From Dichelobacter nodosus (GTDB taxonomy: Bacteria > Pseudomonadota > Gammaproteobacteria > Cardiobacteriales > Cardiobacteriaceae): a stretch of 64,000 nucleotides of DNA. Location: the NCBI RefSeq assembly GCF_001263335.1, contig NZ_LGVW01000012.1, forward strand, positions 1-64,000, read 5' to 3'. Positions 1-8,722 of this stretch are shown here, piece by piece. The first letter of the stretch is position 1; each line of letters begins with the position of its first letter. The translations under genes and the position numbers were made by a program. The notes under the pieces were generated by a model. It searched no databases, was not told the DNA's origin, and saw only the letters and a program-made list of their open reading frames with translations.

Positions 1-1
1 C

Positions 2-424
2 ATGGCAATTAGCGGCGGTTTTTACGGCGGTTTACTCGTTCAACGTTTTCCGCTGATGAAAATGATGACTTTAGGCGCCGTTTTAACCGCCGGCACCAAT
101 TTATTATTTGTTTTACTGGCATTTTCCGGCAATCAATTGTGGTTGTTATACGTTTTAATTGCCTTTGATAATTTCGCTGCCGGCATGGCAAATACCATTT
201 TTGTTGCCTTTTTATCGGCGCTCACCGATATCCGATTTACCGCCGCGCAATATGCCATGTTCAGTTCACTGATGACCTTATTACCCAAAATTTTAGGCGG
301 TTATTCTGGAGCCGTGGTTGAACACATCGGTTATCCCAACTTTTTTCTGTTAACCGCCGGCAGTGGATTATTCGTTTTAGCGTTATTATATTTTGTTGCC
401 AAATGGCTACCGATTCGCTCGTAA
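2..424 (+). CDS. ampG: AmpG-type muropeptide permease, C-terminal part (5' end outside window)
   Basis: The reading frame is open to the window edge, so the first 140 visible residues are only the C-terminal third of a larger membrane protein. Several hydrophobic segments and the stretch around 'FDNFAAGMANTIFVAFLSAL' followed by 'AAQYAMFSSL' match the last transmembrane helices of AmpG, the major-facilitator permease that imports anhydro-muropeptides into the cytoplasm during cell-wall recycling. The true start lies upstream; the Met at position 2 is probably internal. It ends directly against the convergent gene at 425-1435 with no intergenic base. anmK and an M23 endopeptidase lie 8-10 kb away and serve the same recycling theme. 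AmpG rather than another MFS protein is judged from sequence resemblance only. Confidence 0.8.
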   Translation: MAISGGFYGGLLVQRFPLMKMMTLGAVLTAGTNLLFVLLAFSGNQLWLLYVLIAFDNFAAGMANTIFVAFLSALTDIRFTAAQYAMFSSLMTLLPKILGGYSGAVVEHIGYPNFFLLTAGSGLFVLALLYFVAKWLPIRS

Positions 425-1435
425 TTACTGCGCTTTGATATCCAATAAACGCCGCACACGTTGACTAAAATAACGATTGCCATTGCGTTCATCGTAAACT
501 TGCGCGGCGTTTTCCGCGAATTCTTTGGCTTTGTCATCAAAATGCGCGGTTGCCAAACAATAATCCAAACGGATCGGCGTGTGATTGTCGCTCAAATTTA
601 AAAGCTTTTTATGATGCTTTTCTGCCAACGCAAAAACAGCGTTACTTTCGCCCAACCGCAACTGTAACTGCATCAATTGCGGCAAAATTGACCACGGCGC
701 GCGCTCTGCTTCCACGGCAGAAATTGCCGAAGATAATAATTGCGCCGCCTGCTCCCAATCGGCATTTTCTAAAAAACTATCAATTACGGGATAATAAATC
801 GGCGCTAAAACATCTGGTTCAGCGGATTCAAGCAAAGATTCCGCTTCAGCAAGCGCTTTGCGATATTGTCCCATAAAATGGTAATAAATAATTAAATCAA
901 TGGGTTGTTCATTATATTGTTCGGATTTTTGCCACGCGGAAAAATAATCTTTTGCCGCATCAATATCGCCGCGGTGCATACTTTGCCGCAGCATCGTTTG
1001 CTGCCAAATGGATAAATCCAAACCATGATTTTCATAATAAAACTGCATCATATTGTTGTATTCTTCCATTTCTGCTTTCGATAAAGCCGCTTCAAAAGGC
1101 AATTTTTCAACAACCGCCGGCAAAAGTTGCAAACAATCTGCTACCGCTTGATGCATTTCCGGCGTCGGCTGTTCTGCCGCGTTTAATTGACTGATGCGAT
1201 AATGCAATAACCAATCCAAACAACTCATTTGCAAACCCGCAGAAAAAAGCGAATAAAGATTATCTTGCTGCTCATGCAAAACGTAATGACAAATTTCCGC
1301 TTGCAAATCATGCTGTTCTGCATCGCTTGCCTTTGCCAAAGCCTCGATCGCCGCATTTTGTTTATCGGCATTAAATTCTAATAATGACCACTCCAAAATC
1401 ATTTGCCGCAGCGGCGCGCTATAAGAAACCGTCAT
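425..1435 (-). CDS. Helical-repeat (TPR-like) protein of unknown function
   Basis: A 336-residue soluble protein with no signal peptide or membrane segment. It is almost wholly predicted helix, rich in Ala, Leu, Gln and Glu, with repeated pairs such as 'AAKDYFSAWQKSE' and 'YRKALAEAESLLESAEP' that resemble tetratricopeptide or SEL1-like helical hairpins in residues ~150-310. I do not recognise a named family. The start is supported by a strong AGGAGG about six bases upstream of the ATG. It lies 51 bases downstream of rlmL on the same strand, which itself follows dsbC by 27 bases, so it is probably the last gene of a dsbC-rlmL-helical protein operon. A scaffold or interaction role is a guess from the fold. 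Confidence 0.6.
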   Translation of the reverse strand: MTVSYSAPLRQMILEWSLLEFNADKQNAAIEALAKASDAEQHDLQAEICHYVLHEQQDNLYSLFSAGLQMSCLDWLLHYRISQLNAAEQPTPEMHQAVADCLQLLPAVVEKLPFEAALSKAEMEEYNNMMQFYYENHGLDLSIWQQTMLRQSMHRGDIDAAKDYFSAWQKSEQYNEQPIDLIIYYHFMGQYRKALAEAESLLESAEPDVLAPIYYPVIDSFLENADWEQAAQLLSSAISAVEAERAPWSILPQLMQLQLRLGESNAVFALAEKHHKKLLNLSDNHTPIRLDYCLATAHFDDKAKEFAENAAQVYDERNGNRYFSQRVRRLLDIKAQ

Positions 1436-1486
1436 GAAATCCTCCTATTAATAAAAACGCTCATCGTGTTACGAAAAGCGCAAAAA

Positions 1487-3676
1487 TCATTTTTCTGCTG
1501 ATTGTTCGCCGTCCGAGCGATGCATAATTTTCCATACACGATGAATTTTGGGACGCCGTTTAAAATCAAAATCGATCGTATTTTCGGAAATTTCTTGCAC
1601 ACAATAACGCGCGCATAACGCCTCTTCCAAACGAAAACCGCGGTAATTATTCGAAAAATATAATATGCCGCCCGCTGCCAAACGCTGCATACAGCCATCA
1701 ATCAACGCGATTTGATCGCGCTGCACATCAAAAACCCGCTGCTCTTTTTTCGTATTAGAAAACGTCGGCGGATCGCAAAAAATCATATCAAATTGACTTT
1801 TTCCGCTGTGTAACCACGCCATCACATCAGCGCGCTGCAAACGATGCCGATCGCTTAACGCGTTTAAATCAAAATTACGTTGCGCCCAATCTAAATACGT
1901 TGGCGACAAATCCACGCTGGTGGTATAACTCGCGCCGCCCAAAGCCGCTTGCACGGAAGCCGTTGCCGTATAACAAAAAAGATTGAGTACGCGTTTTCCG
2001 GCAGCTTGTTCAAACAAAAGTCGCCGCATCGGGCGGTGATCGAGAAATAACCCCGTATCCAAATAATCGCTTAAATTCACCAAAAACCGCGCCGCGCCTT
2101 CGTAAACAATGCGTTCTTCATTACGTTTTTCAGCGGCAGGATTGTATTGCGTTTTACCCGTTTGCCGTTGCCGCGTTTTTAAAAATACTGATCGCTCGTC
2201 CAGCGCTAACACTTCTGGCACCACTTGCAAAACGTCAAATAATCGTTGTTGGGCTTTTTGCGGATCGATCGTTTTCGGCGGTGCATATTCTTGTATCACC
2301 ACGGCATCGCCATAACAATCAATCGCCACCGCATATTCCGGCATATCTTGATCGTAAATACGATAAGCATCGGTTTGCGCGCGTTCTGCGCTGGGACGAA
2401 TTTTTTGTATATTTTTCTGCAAACGATTAGCAAACATTTGTGCCTGTTCGCTGATTCCAACGCTGGCTTGTGCTAATTTTTGCTGCGCTGCCGTTTCTTG
2501 AGATTCCGGCTGTTCGCTGCGCCGATAATGCACAATTTGCGCGGCAATCGTGCCGTTAAATGCTTGGTAATATTTATGCGCCCGCAACCGCATTCTTTTT
2601 AATAAAGCATCATTACTCGCGATCACTGCCATTTCCCAATCGGCGGGCAAAGTTTTAAACCAATGACCGAGCGCGGCATAAGTAGGGATTAATTCCTGCA
2701 CTTCGCCTAATCGTTCGCCATAAGGAGGATTCGCAACCACAAAACCGCGCGCGCCAAAATCAGCGGTTAAATCTTCCAATCGTTTGGGCGCAAAGTGAAC
2801 AAAATCTTCTAAACCCAAACGTTTCGCATTTGCCCGTGCCGCCGCGATAACCACCGGATTTTGATCGTAGCCATAAAAAACGTAATCCGATAAAGCGGCA
2901 ATTCCCGCATTTTTGCGCGTTTGCGCTTCATCGATCACTTTATTCCACAACGCTGGACGATGATTTTGCCAGCGCGTAAAGCCCCAATGTTGGCGTTGCA
3001 AATTCGGCGCATAATCCGCTGCCATCATCGCCGCTTCTAAAACTAACGTTCCCGCGCCGCAAGTAGGATCAATCAAAGTGGCAGGTTGCGCACAAAATTC
3101 ATGCCAGCGCGCGCGATATAACAAAGTTGCCGCCAAAGTTTCTTTCATTGGCGCGGCGCCGTGCGCTTGCCGATAACCGCGTTCATGCAAACTGCCGCCG
3201 CTCAAATCAAGCGCCAGTGTCAATTCGTTTTTATGCAAATGTGCGTCAAGCAAAATATCCGGCGTTTTTGCGTCAACATCTGGACGCCGTTTAACGATGT
3301 CCCGCAAACGATCCACAACCGCATCTTTGATTTTCAAAGCGCCAAATTGTGTATTACGAATGCCGCAGCCCAGTCCATTAAAACGCACGGCAAAAGTATC
3401 ATCAGGCGCAATGTGATCTTCCCAAGCAATGTTGCGCGCTACTTCATAAATGGCTTCCGCGCTGTCAACGTTTTCATGCGCCAAAACCAATAACACGCGG
3501 CTGGCAGTTCGCGACCATAAACACAAACGATAAAAAGTGAGCAAACTCGCTTTTCCGCGCACTACCGCCGGCGCAATCGAGAGCGTTTGCACGCCCAATT
3601 GTTCGGCTTCTTGTTGTAAAACCTGTTCACTGCCTTTCGCACAAGGAAGCACGCAGCTAAAAAGCGGTTCGTCCAT
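1487..3676 (-). CDS. rlmL: Bifunctional 23S rRNA methyltransferase RlmKL
   Basis: The product should methylate 23S rRNA at G2445 (N2) and G2069 (N7), as the fused RlmL/RlmK enzyme does in gammaproteobacteria. Domains in order: a THUMP-type RNA-binding region (~residues 45-160); the RlmL methyltransferase with the SAM loop DPTCGAGT (203-210) and catalytic NPPYGERLG (316-324); and the RlmK half with LFCYTA (566-571) and DPPTFSN (635-641). At 729 residues it is slightly longer than the roughly 700-residue E. coli protein. The extra length includes a Gln/Ala-rich linker around 385-420. The ATG is preceded by AAGGA. It follows dsbC by 27 bases and probably shares its transcript. Confidence 0.95.
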   Translation of the reverse strand: MDEPLFSCVLPCAKGSEQVLQQEAEQLGVQTLSIAPAVVRGKASLLTFYRLCLWSRTASRVLLVLAHENVDSAEAIYEVARNIAWEDHIAPDDTFAVRFNGLGCGIRNTQFGALKIKDAVVDRLRDIVKRRPDVDAKTPDILLDAHLHKNELTLALDLSGGSLHERGYRQAHGAAPMKETLAATLLYRARWHEFCAQPATLIDPTCGAGTLVLEAAMMAADYAPNLQRQHWGFTRWQNHRPALWNKVIDEAQTRKNAGIAALSDYVFYGYDQNPVVIAAARANAKRLGLEDFVHFAPKRLEDLTADFGARGFVVANPPYGERLGEVQELIPTYAALGHWFKTLPADWEMAVIASNDALLKRMRLRAHKYYQAFNGTIAAQIVHYRRSEQPESQETAAQQKLAQASVGISEQAQMFANRLQKNIQKIRPSAERAQTDAYRIYDQDMPEYAVAIDCYGDAVVIQEYAPPKTIDPQKAQQRLFDVLQVVPEVLALDERSVFLKTRQRQTGKTQYNPAAEKRNEERIVYEGAARFLVNLSDYLDTGLFLDHRPMRRLLFEQAAGKRVLNLFCYTATASVQAALGGASYTTSVDLSPTYLDWAQRNFDLNALSDRHRLQRADVMAWLHSGKSQFDMIFCDPPTFSNTKKEQRVFDVQRDQIALIDGCMQRLAAGGILYFSNNYRGFRLEEALCARYCVQEISENTIDFDFKRRPKIHRVWKIMHRSDGEQSAEK

Positions 3677-3703
3677 AAAAATTCCTTACGTTACAATGAA
3701 ATA

Positions 3704-4390
3704 CTATAAACGCGTTTCTAAAATTTTCCGCAAATCTTTCGCAGCCACATAACCGGGCATCATTTCGCCGTTGGTTAATAAAATGGCAGGGGTGCCGTGA
3801 ATGCCGAATTGATTGCCTAAAACGTAATGTTTTTTAATCGTATCGGTTGGAACGCCTTTGGGAATGCTGTCGTTAATAGCGTCGGTAAAAGCGCGGTTGC
3901 GATCTTCTGATTGCCAAACGGCTTCCATTTGTTGCGCGATTTCAGAATCAACGCCTTCACGAGGAAACGCTAAATAACGAATGGTAATCCCCTGATCGTT
4001 ATAATCTTTGATTTCGTGGTGAAATTTGCGGCAATAATAACAACTGATATCGGTGAAAACGGTGACTACGTATTTTTCTTCTTTAGCCGGAAATACGATC
4101 ATTTTTTCTTCTACTGCTTTGAGTTTATCGAGCAGCGCAACATTACTTAAATCGCGCATTTTCCCGTTATCATCAATTTTAATTAACGTGCCTTGCAGAA
4201 AATAATTGCCATCTTCGCTAGCATAAAAAACGCCTTCATCGCTAACGATGGTGCGCAGTCCAGCAATCGGCGCGGCGCTGATATGCATATTGTGTACATT
4301 TAATTTTGCGAGTTTTTTTTCAATGACGGCATCATCGGCAATAGCAAATGTGGTTAACACCAATGAAAGCATGGTGATGATTTTCTTCAT
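3704..4390 (-). CDS. dsbC: Periplasmic thiol:disulfide isomerase DsbC
   Basis: A 228-residue exported protein with a short signal peptide (cleavage likely after AIA, about residue 18). An N-terminal dimerisation domain (~20-80) is joined by a helical linker to a thioredoxin-fold domain. The active site is CYYC (C117-C120) and the cis-proline loop is GTPA (P201). DsbC proteins reshuffle wrong disulfides in the periplasm and are kept reduced by DsbD. Two oddities: the active-site dipeptide is YY rather than the GY usual in E. coli DsbC, and the second structural disulfide of E. coli DsbC is absent because the active-site cysteines are the only ones in the mature protein. It is first in a likely operon with rlmL. 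A terminator at 4458-4484 separates it from dps. Confidence 0.88.
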   Translation of the reverse strand: MKKIITMLSLVLTTFAIADDAVIEKKLAKLNVHNMHISAAPIAGLRTIVSDEGVFYASEDGNYFLQGTLIKIDDNGKMRDLSNVALLDKLKAVEEKMIVFPAKEEKYVVTVFTDISCYYCRKFHHEIKDYNDQGITIRYLAFPREGVDSEIAQQMEAVWQSEDRNRAFTDAINDSIPKGVPTDTIKKHYVLGNQFGIHGTPAILLTNGEMMPGYVAAKDLRKILETRL

Positions 4391-4457
4391 AAACTTTCCT
4401 TTTTGTATAAACGAAATTGAGCGTAAAAATAATATTGAAATAATCAGTGAATAACAT

Positions 4458-4484
4458 AAAACCCTTTGTAAAACAAAGGGTTTT
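4458..4484 (-). terminator. Intrinsic terminator downstream of dps
   Basis: A perfect 12-bp stem (4458-4469 with 4473-4484) with a 3-base AAA loop. The outer arm is AAAA/TTTT, so either strand yields a U-run. It lies 24 bases past the dps stop codon and 68 bases upstream of dsbC. It therefore insulates dsbC from dps transcription. Confidence 0.85.
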
Positions 4485-4507
4485 TGATAAAAATATTGCG
4501 AAAAAAT

Positions 4508-4981
4508 CTAATTTTTAGCAATCATTGAACGCAACATCCATGCATTTTTTTCATGAATTTGCATGCGCACAGTTAATAAATCAGCAGTAGGTTGGTCGCC
4601 GGCTTTTTCAACGTCTTTAAACATATCGCGGCAAGTGCGCGCAACAGCTTCTTGACTTTCCACCAAATCTTTAACCATTTCATCAGCGTTAAATGTTTTA
4701 TCGCCTTCTTTGATTACGGTTAATTTCATAAATTCGCTGTATGAACCGGGGGCTAAATGTCCTAATGCGCGAATGCGTTCAGCGATAACGTCAATTGCCG
4801 GCGCCAGTTCGGTATATTGCATTTCAAACATCGCATGCAAAGCGCTAAATTGTGCGCCGGTGACGTTCCAATGATAATTATGCGTTTTAATATAAAGACT
4901 ATAACTGTCTGCTAAAACTTTTGATAAACCTTCTGCAATGGTTTTACGTTGTTCATCGGTCATACCAATATTAATTTTCAT
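4508..4981 (-). CDS. dps: Dps family DNA-protecting ferritin
   Basis: A 157-residue ferritin-like protein of the Dps family. These form dodecamers that oxidise and store iron using peroxide and can coat DNA in starved cells. The conserved segment HNYHWNVTG (34-42) is present. The inter-subunit ferroxidase ligands fit the expected spacing: H37, H49 and E53 from one side, D64 and E68 from the other. The N-terminus is short with only two lysines, so DNA binding through a Lys-rich tail as in E. coli Dps is uncertain; iron detoxification is the safer role. It is monocistronic: about 80 bases separate it from the FHA gene upstream and a strong terminator follows. The ATG has an AAGGAG upstream. Confidence 0.93.
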   Translation of the reverse strand: MKINIGMTDEQRKTIAEGLSKVLADSYSLYIKTHNYHWNVTGAQFSALHAMFEMQYTELAPAIDVIAERIRALGHLAPGSYSEFMKLTVIKEGDKTFNADEMVKDLVESQEAVARTCRDMFKDVEKAGDQPTADLLTVRMQIHEKNAWMLRSMIAKN

Positions 4982-5039
4982 GATGACTCCTTACTTCGTT
5001 ATGATCATCTGTGTCTTAAAAAAGACGATTTAGGATAAC

Positions 5040-5056
5040 AAATCAGCGCCTGATTT
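5040..5056 (-). terminator. Small hairpin between the FHA gene and dps (weak terminator candidate)
   Basis: A perfect 7-bp stem, AAATCAG/CTGATTT, with a 3-base loop, six bases beyond the FHA-gene stop codon. It lacks a clear U-run on the minus transcript, so it may only partly stop tyrS-protease-FHA messages before dps. Confidence 0.35.
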
Positions 5057-5061
5057 ACGAT

Positions 5062-5949
5062 TCAATTTTCGGATTTTAAGAATTTCTCCACGGTCTTTAT
5101 TTCAACGCTGCCATGAATATGAGGCAAAAGTCCCTGATGATATTCGGGATAACTGCCCGCGCGTTCGGCAAAAAAATTGCGCGGCTGCATAAAGCTATAC
5201 GTTAACAATAAAAGACACGGCAAACTCAAAGCGAGCGTGTAACGCAATAATGACGCCCCCGACAACGCCACAAAACGCCGCAAAAAATAGCAGACTAATG
5301 ATAAAGTCACCGCGCTGCTTAATAAAAAGCCCAAAATATCAAATCCCGTATGCGAAAACTGAAAATTTCCCCAATACGCCATAATATCGATACCGTCGCT
5401 TAATAACGCCAAAAGCGATACCAATCCGAGCAAAGGAAAAAGTAAATAACGTTTAGCAAGCGGCGCGATCATGCTATGCAATACCCAAACCAAAATCAGC
5501 AAAATCAAACCAAGGTAAAACGTTAACCGCCAATTAAAAACGTAGCGCGTCGGCGTATTTAAATAATCCTGCCACAACGGCAATGCAATGGCGCCCACAA
5601 AATAAAATACGGCAAGCACGGGGTGAAAAAGCCCAGAAAAACCACGGCGCGGCGCCGGCGTTTGCGTTTTATCAGCAATAAATTCCACGCGCAAAGAAAC
5701 GCTGCCCAACGTTAATACTGCCGATTGCGTCAATAGCGTTGCGTCTTGTAATAATTGCTGATTAAGATAAGTTTCCTGCGCACCGCAAACGGATAAACCT
5801 TCTGCCGTTTGTGCGATCGTTGCGTGATGCTCTGCCACGCCGTCTGCCGTAATAACGATATGATTATCGGCGGCGCTGCCGATCGTCAGCGGAAAATGTT
5901 TTATGGAAAAAACGCGCCCGTCGTCGATCGTGATTTTTAATTCTGCCAT
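5062..5949 (-). CDS. FHA-domain integral membrane protein
   Basis: A 295-residue protein with an N-terminal forkhead-associated-like domain (~1-95) and about five to six hydrophobic segments (~108-255), ending in a soluble tail. The FHA signature is recognisable as IGSAADNHIVI (23-33) then VAEHHATI (38-45). Two residues that usually contact the phosphothreonine are changed: the Arg of 'IGR' is Ser25, and the Ser of 'SRHHA' is Ala39. Phosphopeptide binding may therefore be altered or lost. Its start codon lies inside the end of the upstream secreted protease gene (13-base overlap), which implies coupled expression. I do not know a named family; a membrane-anchored partner of the protease is an inference from the overlap. 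Confidence 0.7.
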   Translation of the reverse strand: MAELKITIDDGRVFSIKHFPLTIGSAADNHIVITADGVAEHHATIAQTAEGLSVCGAQETYLNQQLLQDATLLTQSAVLTLGSVSLRVEFIADKTQTPAPRRGFSGLFHPVLAVFYFVGAIALPLWQDYLNTPTRYVFNWRLTFYLGLILLILVWVLHSMIAPLAKRYLLFPLLGLVSLLALLSDGIDIMAYWGNFQFSHTGFDILGFLLSSAVTLSLVCYFLRRFVALSGASLLRYTLALSLPCLLLLTYSFMQPRNFFAERAGSYPEYHQGLLPHIHGSVEIKTVEKFLKSEN

Positions 5950-7208
5950 GATATTTGCTCCAATAAATGCATCACCACCGCTTTTGCTAATGATGGTTGT
6001 ACGCCATTCATCGCGATGGAAATCCGAAATCCTTCTTGTTTTTCACCAATTTGCGCGGCAACAAAACGCACGTCTTCCACCACTTCCTGCCCATTTTTAA
6101 AATGCTGACTCGGACGCCGGCAAAAAGTCGCTTTAAAGGGTTTATCAGCGATGGCAACAAAATCCGCCTGACATTCAATATCGCCATAATCGCGCTGCGG
6201 ACGGCGGTCAAAATGCAGCTGATAATTACCGCTATATAAACGATAAAAACGCGATTCTAATAACGGCTCGCGCCCGTAGAAAAACGCGTATGAATAACCA
6301 AATTCGCCCACAGACGTATATTGATTGATAAAGGTTGAACGATCGTTAAAACACGTCACCGATTCCATCGCCAATAAATCATCAACGTCCGGCTCCGGCG
6401 AACTGTCCCAACAGCGCACGTCCTGACTCATCGCCATCGGCACCACAAAATGCCCGATTTTGGTGGTCGGCCATGATTGTTTCAAAGCTTCATCAAAATA
6501 ATGATGATTATCGGCAAAAAGTTGTTCGGCAATGGAAGCGGTAATATCGGCTTTTTTATCGGAGGACTTTTCTAATAATGCTTTTAAATATTCGCTGGGA
6601 ATAACAAAACTGATATTGTTACCGCCGGTTAAATAAGCCACGTTAATGCCGATCACTTCGCCTTTTTCGTTTAAAGTCGGGCCGCCGCTCATGCCGGAAT
6701 CTAAAGCGCCAGAAAACAAAATCCGCGCCTGCGCCGATTTTTTCAGTAATCCGTTATTGATGCCGTCGATAATGACAAAACCCAAATCGTGCGGATTGCC
6801 CAATGCGTATAATGAGGCGCCTTGTGCGGGTAATCCGGCTAATTGCAACGGTTTGCCCAAAGGTTTTTCCGCGCGCACTAACGCCAAATCGTGCACCACG
6901 TCTACGTCCATCAAAGTTAATGCGCCGGTATCATCGTTACCGTCTACGTATTCCAAACGGTGGCGTTCTTTTTGCACGATATCGGAAATCACGTGATAAT
7001 TTGTGGCGAGTAACGTCCCGTCGCCAACCAAAAATCCCGAACCAATCGAGGTTTTTTGTCCGGTGGCTTCGCTGATAACGCGAATTTGATAAATACTGGT
7101 TTTATATTGGTCAAACAAACCGCTGATACTAAAATCTTCTTTCAGCGGCAAAGCCTGCGCCCACACCGCTAAAAAACAACACCATAAACCCAAAAAATAT
7201 TTTTTCAT
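5937..7208 (-). CDS. Secreted trypsin-like serine protease with unknown C-terminal domain
   Basis: A 423-residue protein with a signal peptide ([19 protein letters not shown], cleavage about residue 19) and a chymotrypsin/DegP-like protease domain in ~30-205. The catalytic triad is visible: H72 in ATNYHV, D107 in HDLALV and S174 in GMSGGPT. No PDZ domain follows, unlike DegP/DegS. Instead residues ~220-423 form an unfamiliar cysteine-containing domain. It overlaps tyrS upstream by four bases (ATGA type) and the FHA membrane gene downstream by 13 bases, so the three are one translationally coupled unit. A periplasmic protease working with the FHA protein is plausible; the substrate is unknown. 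Confidence 0.8.
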   Translation of the reverse strand: MKKYFLGLWCCFLAVWAQALPLKEDFSISGLFDQYKTSIYQIRVISEATGQKTSIGSGFLVGDGTLLATNYHVISDIVQKERHRLEYVDGNDDTGALTLMDVDVVHDLALVRAEKPLGKPLQLAGLPAQGASLYALGNPHDLGFVIIDGINNGLLKKSAQARILFSGALDSGMSGGPTLNEKGEVIGINVAYLTGGNNISFVIPSEYLKALLEKSSDKKADITASIAEQLFADNHHYFDEALKQSWPTTKIGHFVVPMAMSQDVRCWDSSPEPDVDDLLAMESVTCFNDRSTFINQYTSVGEFGYSYAFFYGREPLLESRFYRLYSGNYQLHFDRRPQRDYGDIECQADFVAIADKPFKATFCRRPSQHFKNGQEVVEDVRFVAAQIGEKQEGFRISIAMNGVQPSLAKAVVMHLLEQISWQN

Positions 7209-8407
7209 GCTAAAGAAACCTTTGCCATGCGGCGTTTTCCCACTTGAATCACGCCCGAAAAACCCGCGGAAAATTGCAGATTTTTATCATCGATGCGTTG
7301 ACCATCTATTTTAACGGCGCCTTGTTTGATCATGCGCAATCCTTCGGAAGTACTGCTGACGAGTCCCGCGTCTTTTAATAAATTCGCAATGGGTAATGGT
7401 TCTGATGCGGTAATCGTCAATTCTTCCAAATCGTCGGGAATTTCATTTTTGGCAAAACGTTGCACAAAAGCTTCTTGAGCGGCACGGGCTGATGCGTCAT
7501 CGTGAAACCGCGCGACCAATTCCAAAGCCAATTCAAATTTAATGTCGCGCGGATTGGCGCCTGATGCCACTGATGCTTTTAATGCATCAATTTCTGCCAA
7601 AGAACGCATAGAAAGTAATTCAAAATAGCGCCACATCAATTCATCGGAAATTGACATAATTTTGCCGAACATTTCCGCTGCCGGCTCAAAAATGCCGATG
7701 TAATTGCCCAACGATTTACTCATTTTTTGCACGCCGTCCAATCCTTCCAAAATCGGCATCGTTAAAATGGCTTGCGGCGATAAACCATATTCTCGTTGAA
7801 TATCGCGTCCCACCAATAAATTAAATTTCTGATCGGTACCGCCTAATTCAATATCCGCTTCTAAAGCAACGGAATCATAGGCTTGCGTTAAAGAATATAA
7901 AAATTCATGCACGGCAATGGGTTGATGATTGTGGTAGCGTTTTTGAAAATCATCACGCTCCAAAATCCGCGCGACCGTGTATTTCGCCGTTAAATGCACC
8001 ATATCGCTCGCGGTCATTTTATCCATCCATTCCGAATTGAAACGGATTTCGGTTTTTTCGCGATCCAAAATTTTAAAAACTTGTTCTTGATAAGTTTTAG
8101 CGTTTTCAAGCACTTGTTCTTTTGATAACGGCGGACGCGTGCTGTTTTTGCCCGAAGGATCGCCGATTTGCGCGGTGAAATCGCCCACCAAAAAAACCAC
8201 TTGATGCCCCAAATCTTGTATCTGCCGCAGTTTATTTAAAACCACCGTATGCCCAAAATGCAGATCGGGCGCCGTGGGATCCATGCCTAATTTTACGCGC
8301 AGCGTTTTTCCTGCTTTAAGTTTGGCAATGAGTTCTTCTTCACCGATGAGCTCTTCGGCACCGCGTTGCAACACGGCTAATTGTTCTTCGATACTTTTTT
8401 GTTTCAT
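7205..8407 (-). CDS. tyrS: Tyrosyl-tRNA synthetase
   Basis: A class I synthetase that charges tRNA-Tyr. The ATG at 8407 has AAGGA eight bases upstream; an in-frame TTG one codon earlier is less likely, so the protein has 400 residues. Numbered from this ATG, the class I signature is HFGH (~50-53) and the second is KMSKS (~227-231). A C-terminal S4-type RNA-binding region occupies the last ~60 residues. HFGH and the ~400-residue length match the TyrRS subtype common in Pseudomonas and Haemophilus rather than E. coli TyrS. It heads a coupled unit with the secreted protease and FHA protein, which overlap it in turn. Confidence 0.95.
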   Translation of the reverse strand: MKQKSIEEQLAVLQRGAEELIGEEELIAKLKAGKTLRVKLGMDPTAPDLHFGHTVVLNKLRQIQDLGHQVVFLVGDFTAQIGDPSGKNSTRPPLSKEQVLENAKTYQEQVFKILDREKTEIRFNSEWMDKMTASDMVHLTAKYTVARILERDDFQKRYHNHQPIAVHEFLYSLTQAYDSVALEADIELGGTDQKFNLLVGRDIQREYGLSPQAILTMPILEGLDGVQKMSKSLGNYIGIFEPAAEMFGKIMSISDELMWRYFELLSMRSLAEIDALKASVASGANPRDIKFELALELVARFHDDASARAAQEAFVQRFAKNEIPDDLEELTITASEPLPIANLLKDAGLVSSTSEGLRMIKQGAVKIDGQRIDDKNLQFSAGFSGVIQVGKRRMAKVSLA

Positions 8408-8722
8408 CAAAAAATTCCTTATTATTTTTCAAACGGTTGCGATAAAAATATATGATAAAAACGGTTTTAGAATGATAGGTTCAAAACGCCGTTTTCTTTT
8501 TAAAAAGTGGCAATCATCACGATTTACATTTCAATAAATACTCGTAATTTTTGCCAAAAATGCGCTAATACATAAACATTATTTAATAAATTTTTCGTCA
8601 TTAACATAGAGTAACACGCCGACAAAGCCTCTATAATGTCGCTCTTTTTAATTTGGTGCTCCTTTTGAAGCTTTTTTTGTTTCATAAAAAAGGAGTGGTT
8701 CAAACGAAAACCCCTCAATATT
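8408..8722. other. Divergent intergenic region, tyrS / M23 endopeptidase
   Basis: 315 bases without a convincing gene. The left part must carry the tyrS promoter. On the plus strand a TATAAT (about 8631-8636) could be a -10 element for the M23 gene, but no matching -35 is obvious. An AGGAG at 8691 lies 27 bases before the chosen ATG, too far to act as its ribosome-binding site. A 113-codon minus-strand frame across 8524-8865 has no recognisable content. Confidence 0.5.

Noticed and set aside
2-191. Overlapping minus-strand frame opposite ampG
   Set aside because: Arg-rich shadow of membrane-protein codons on the other strand.
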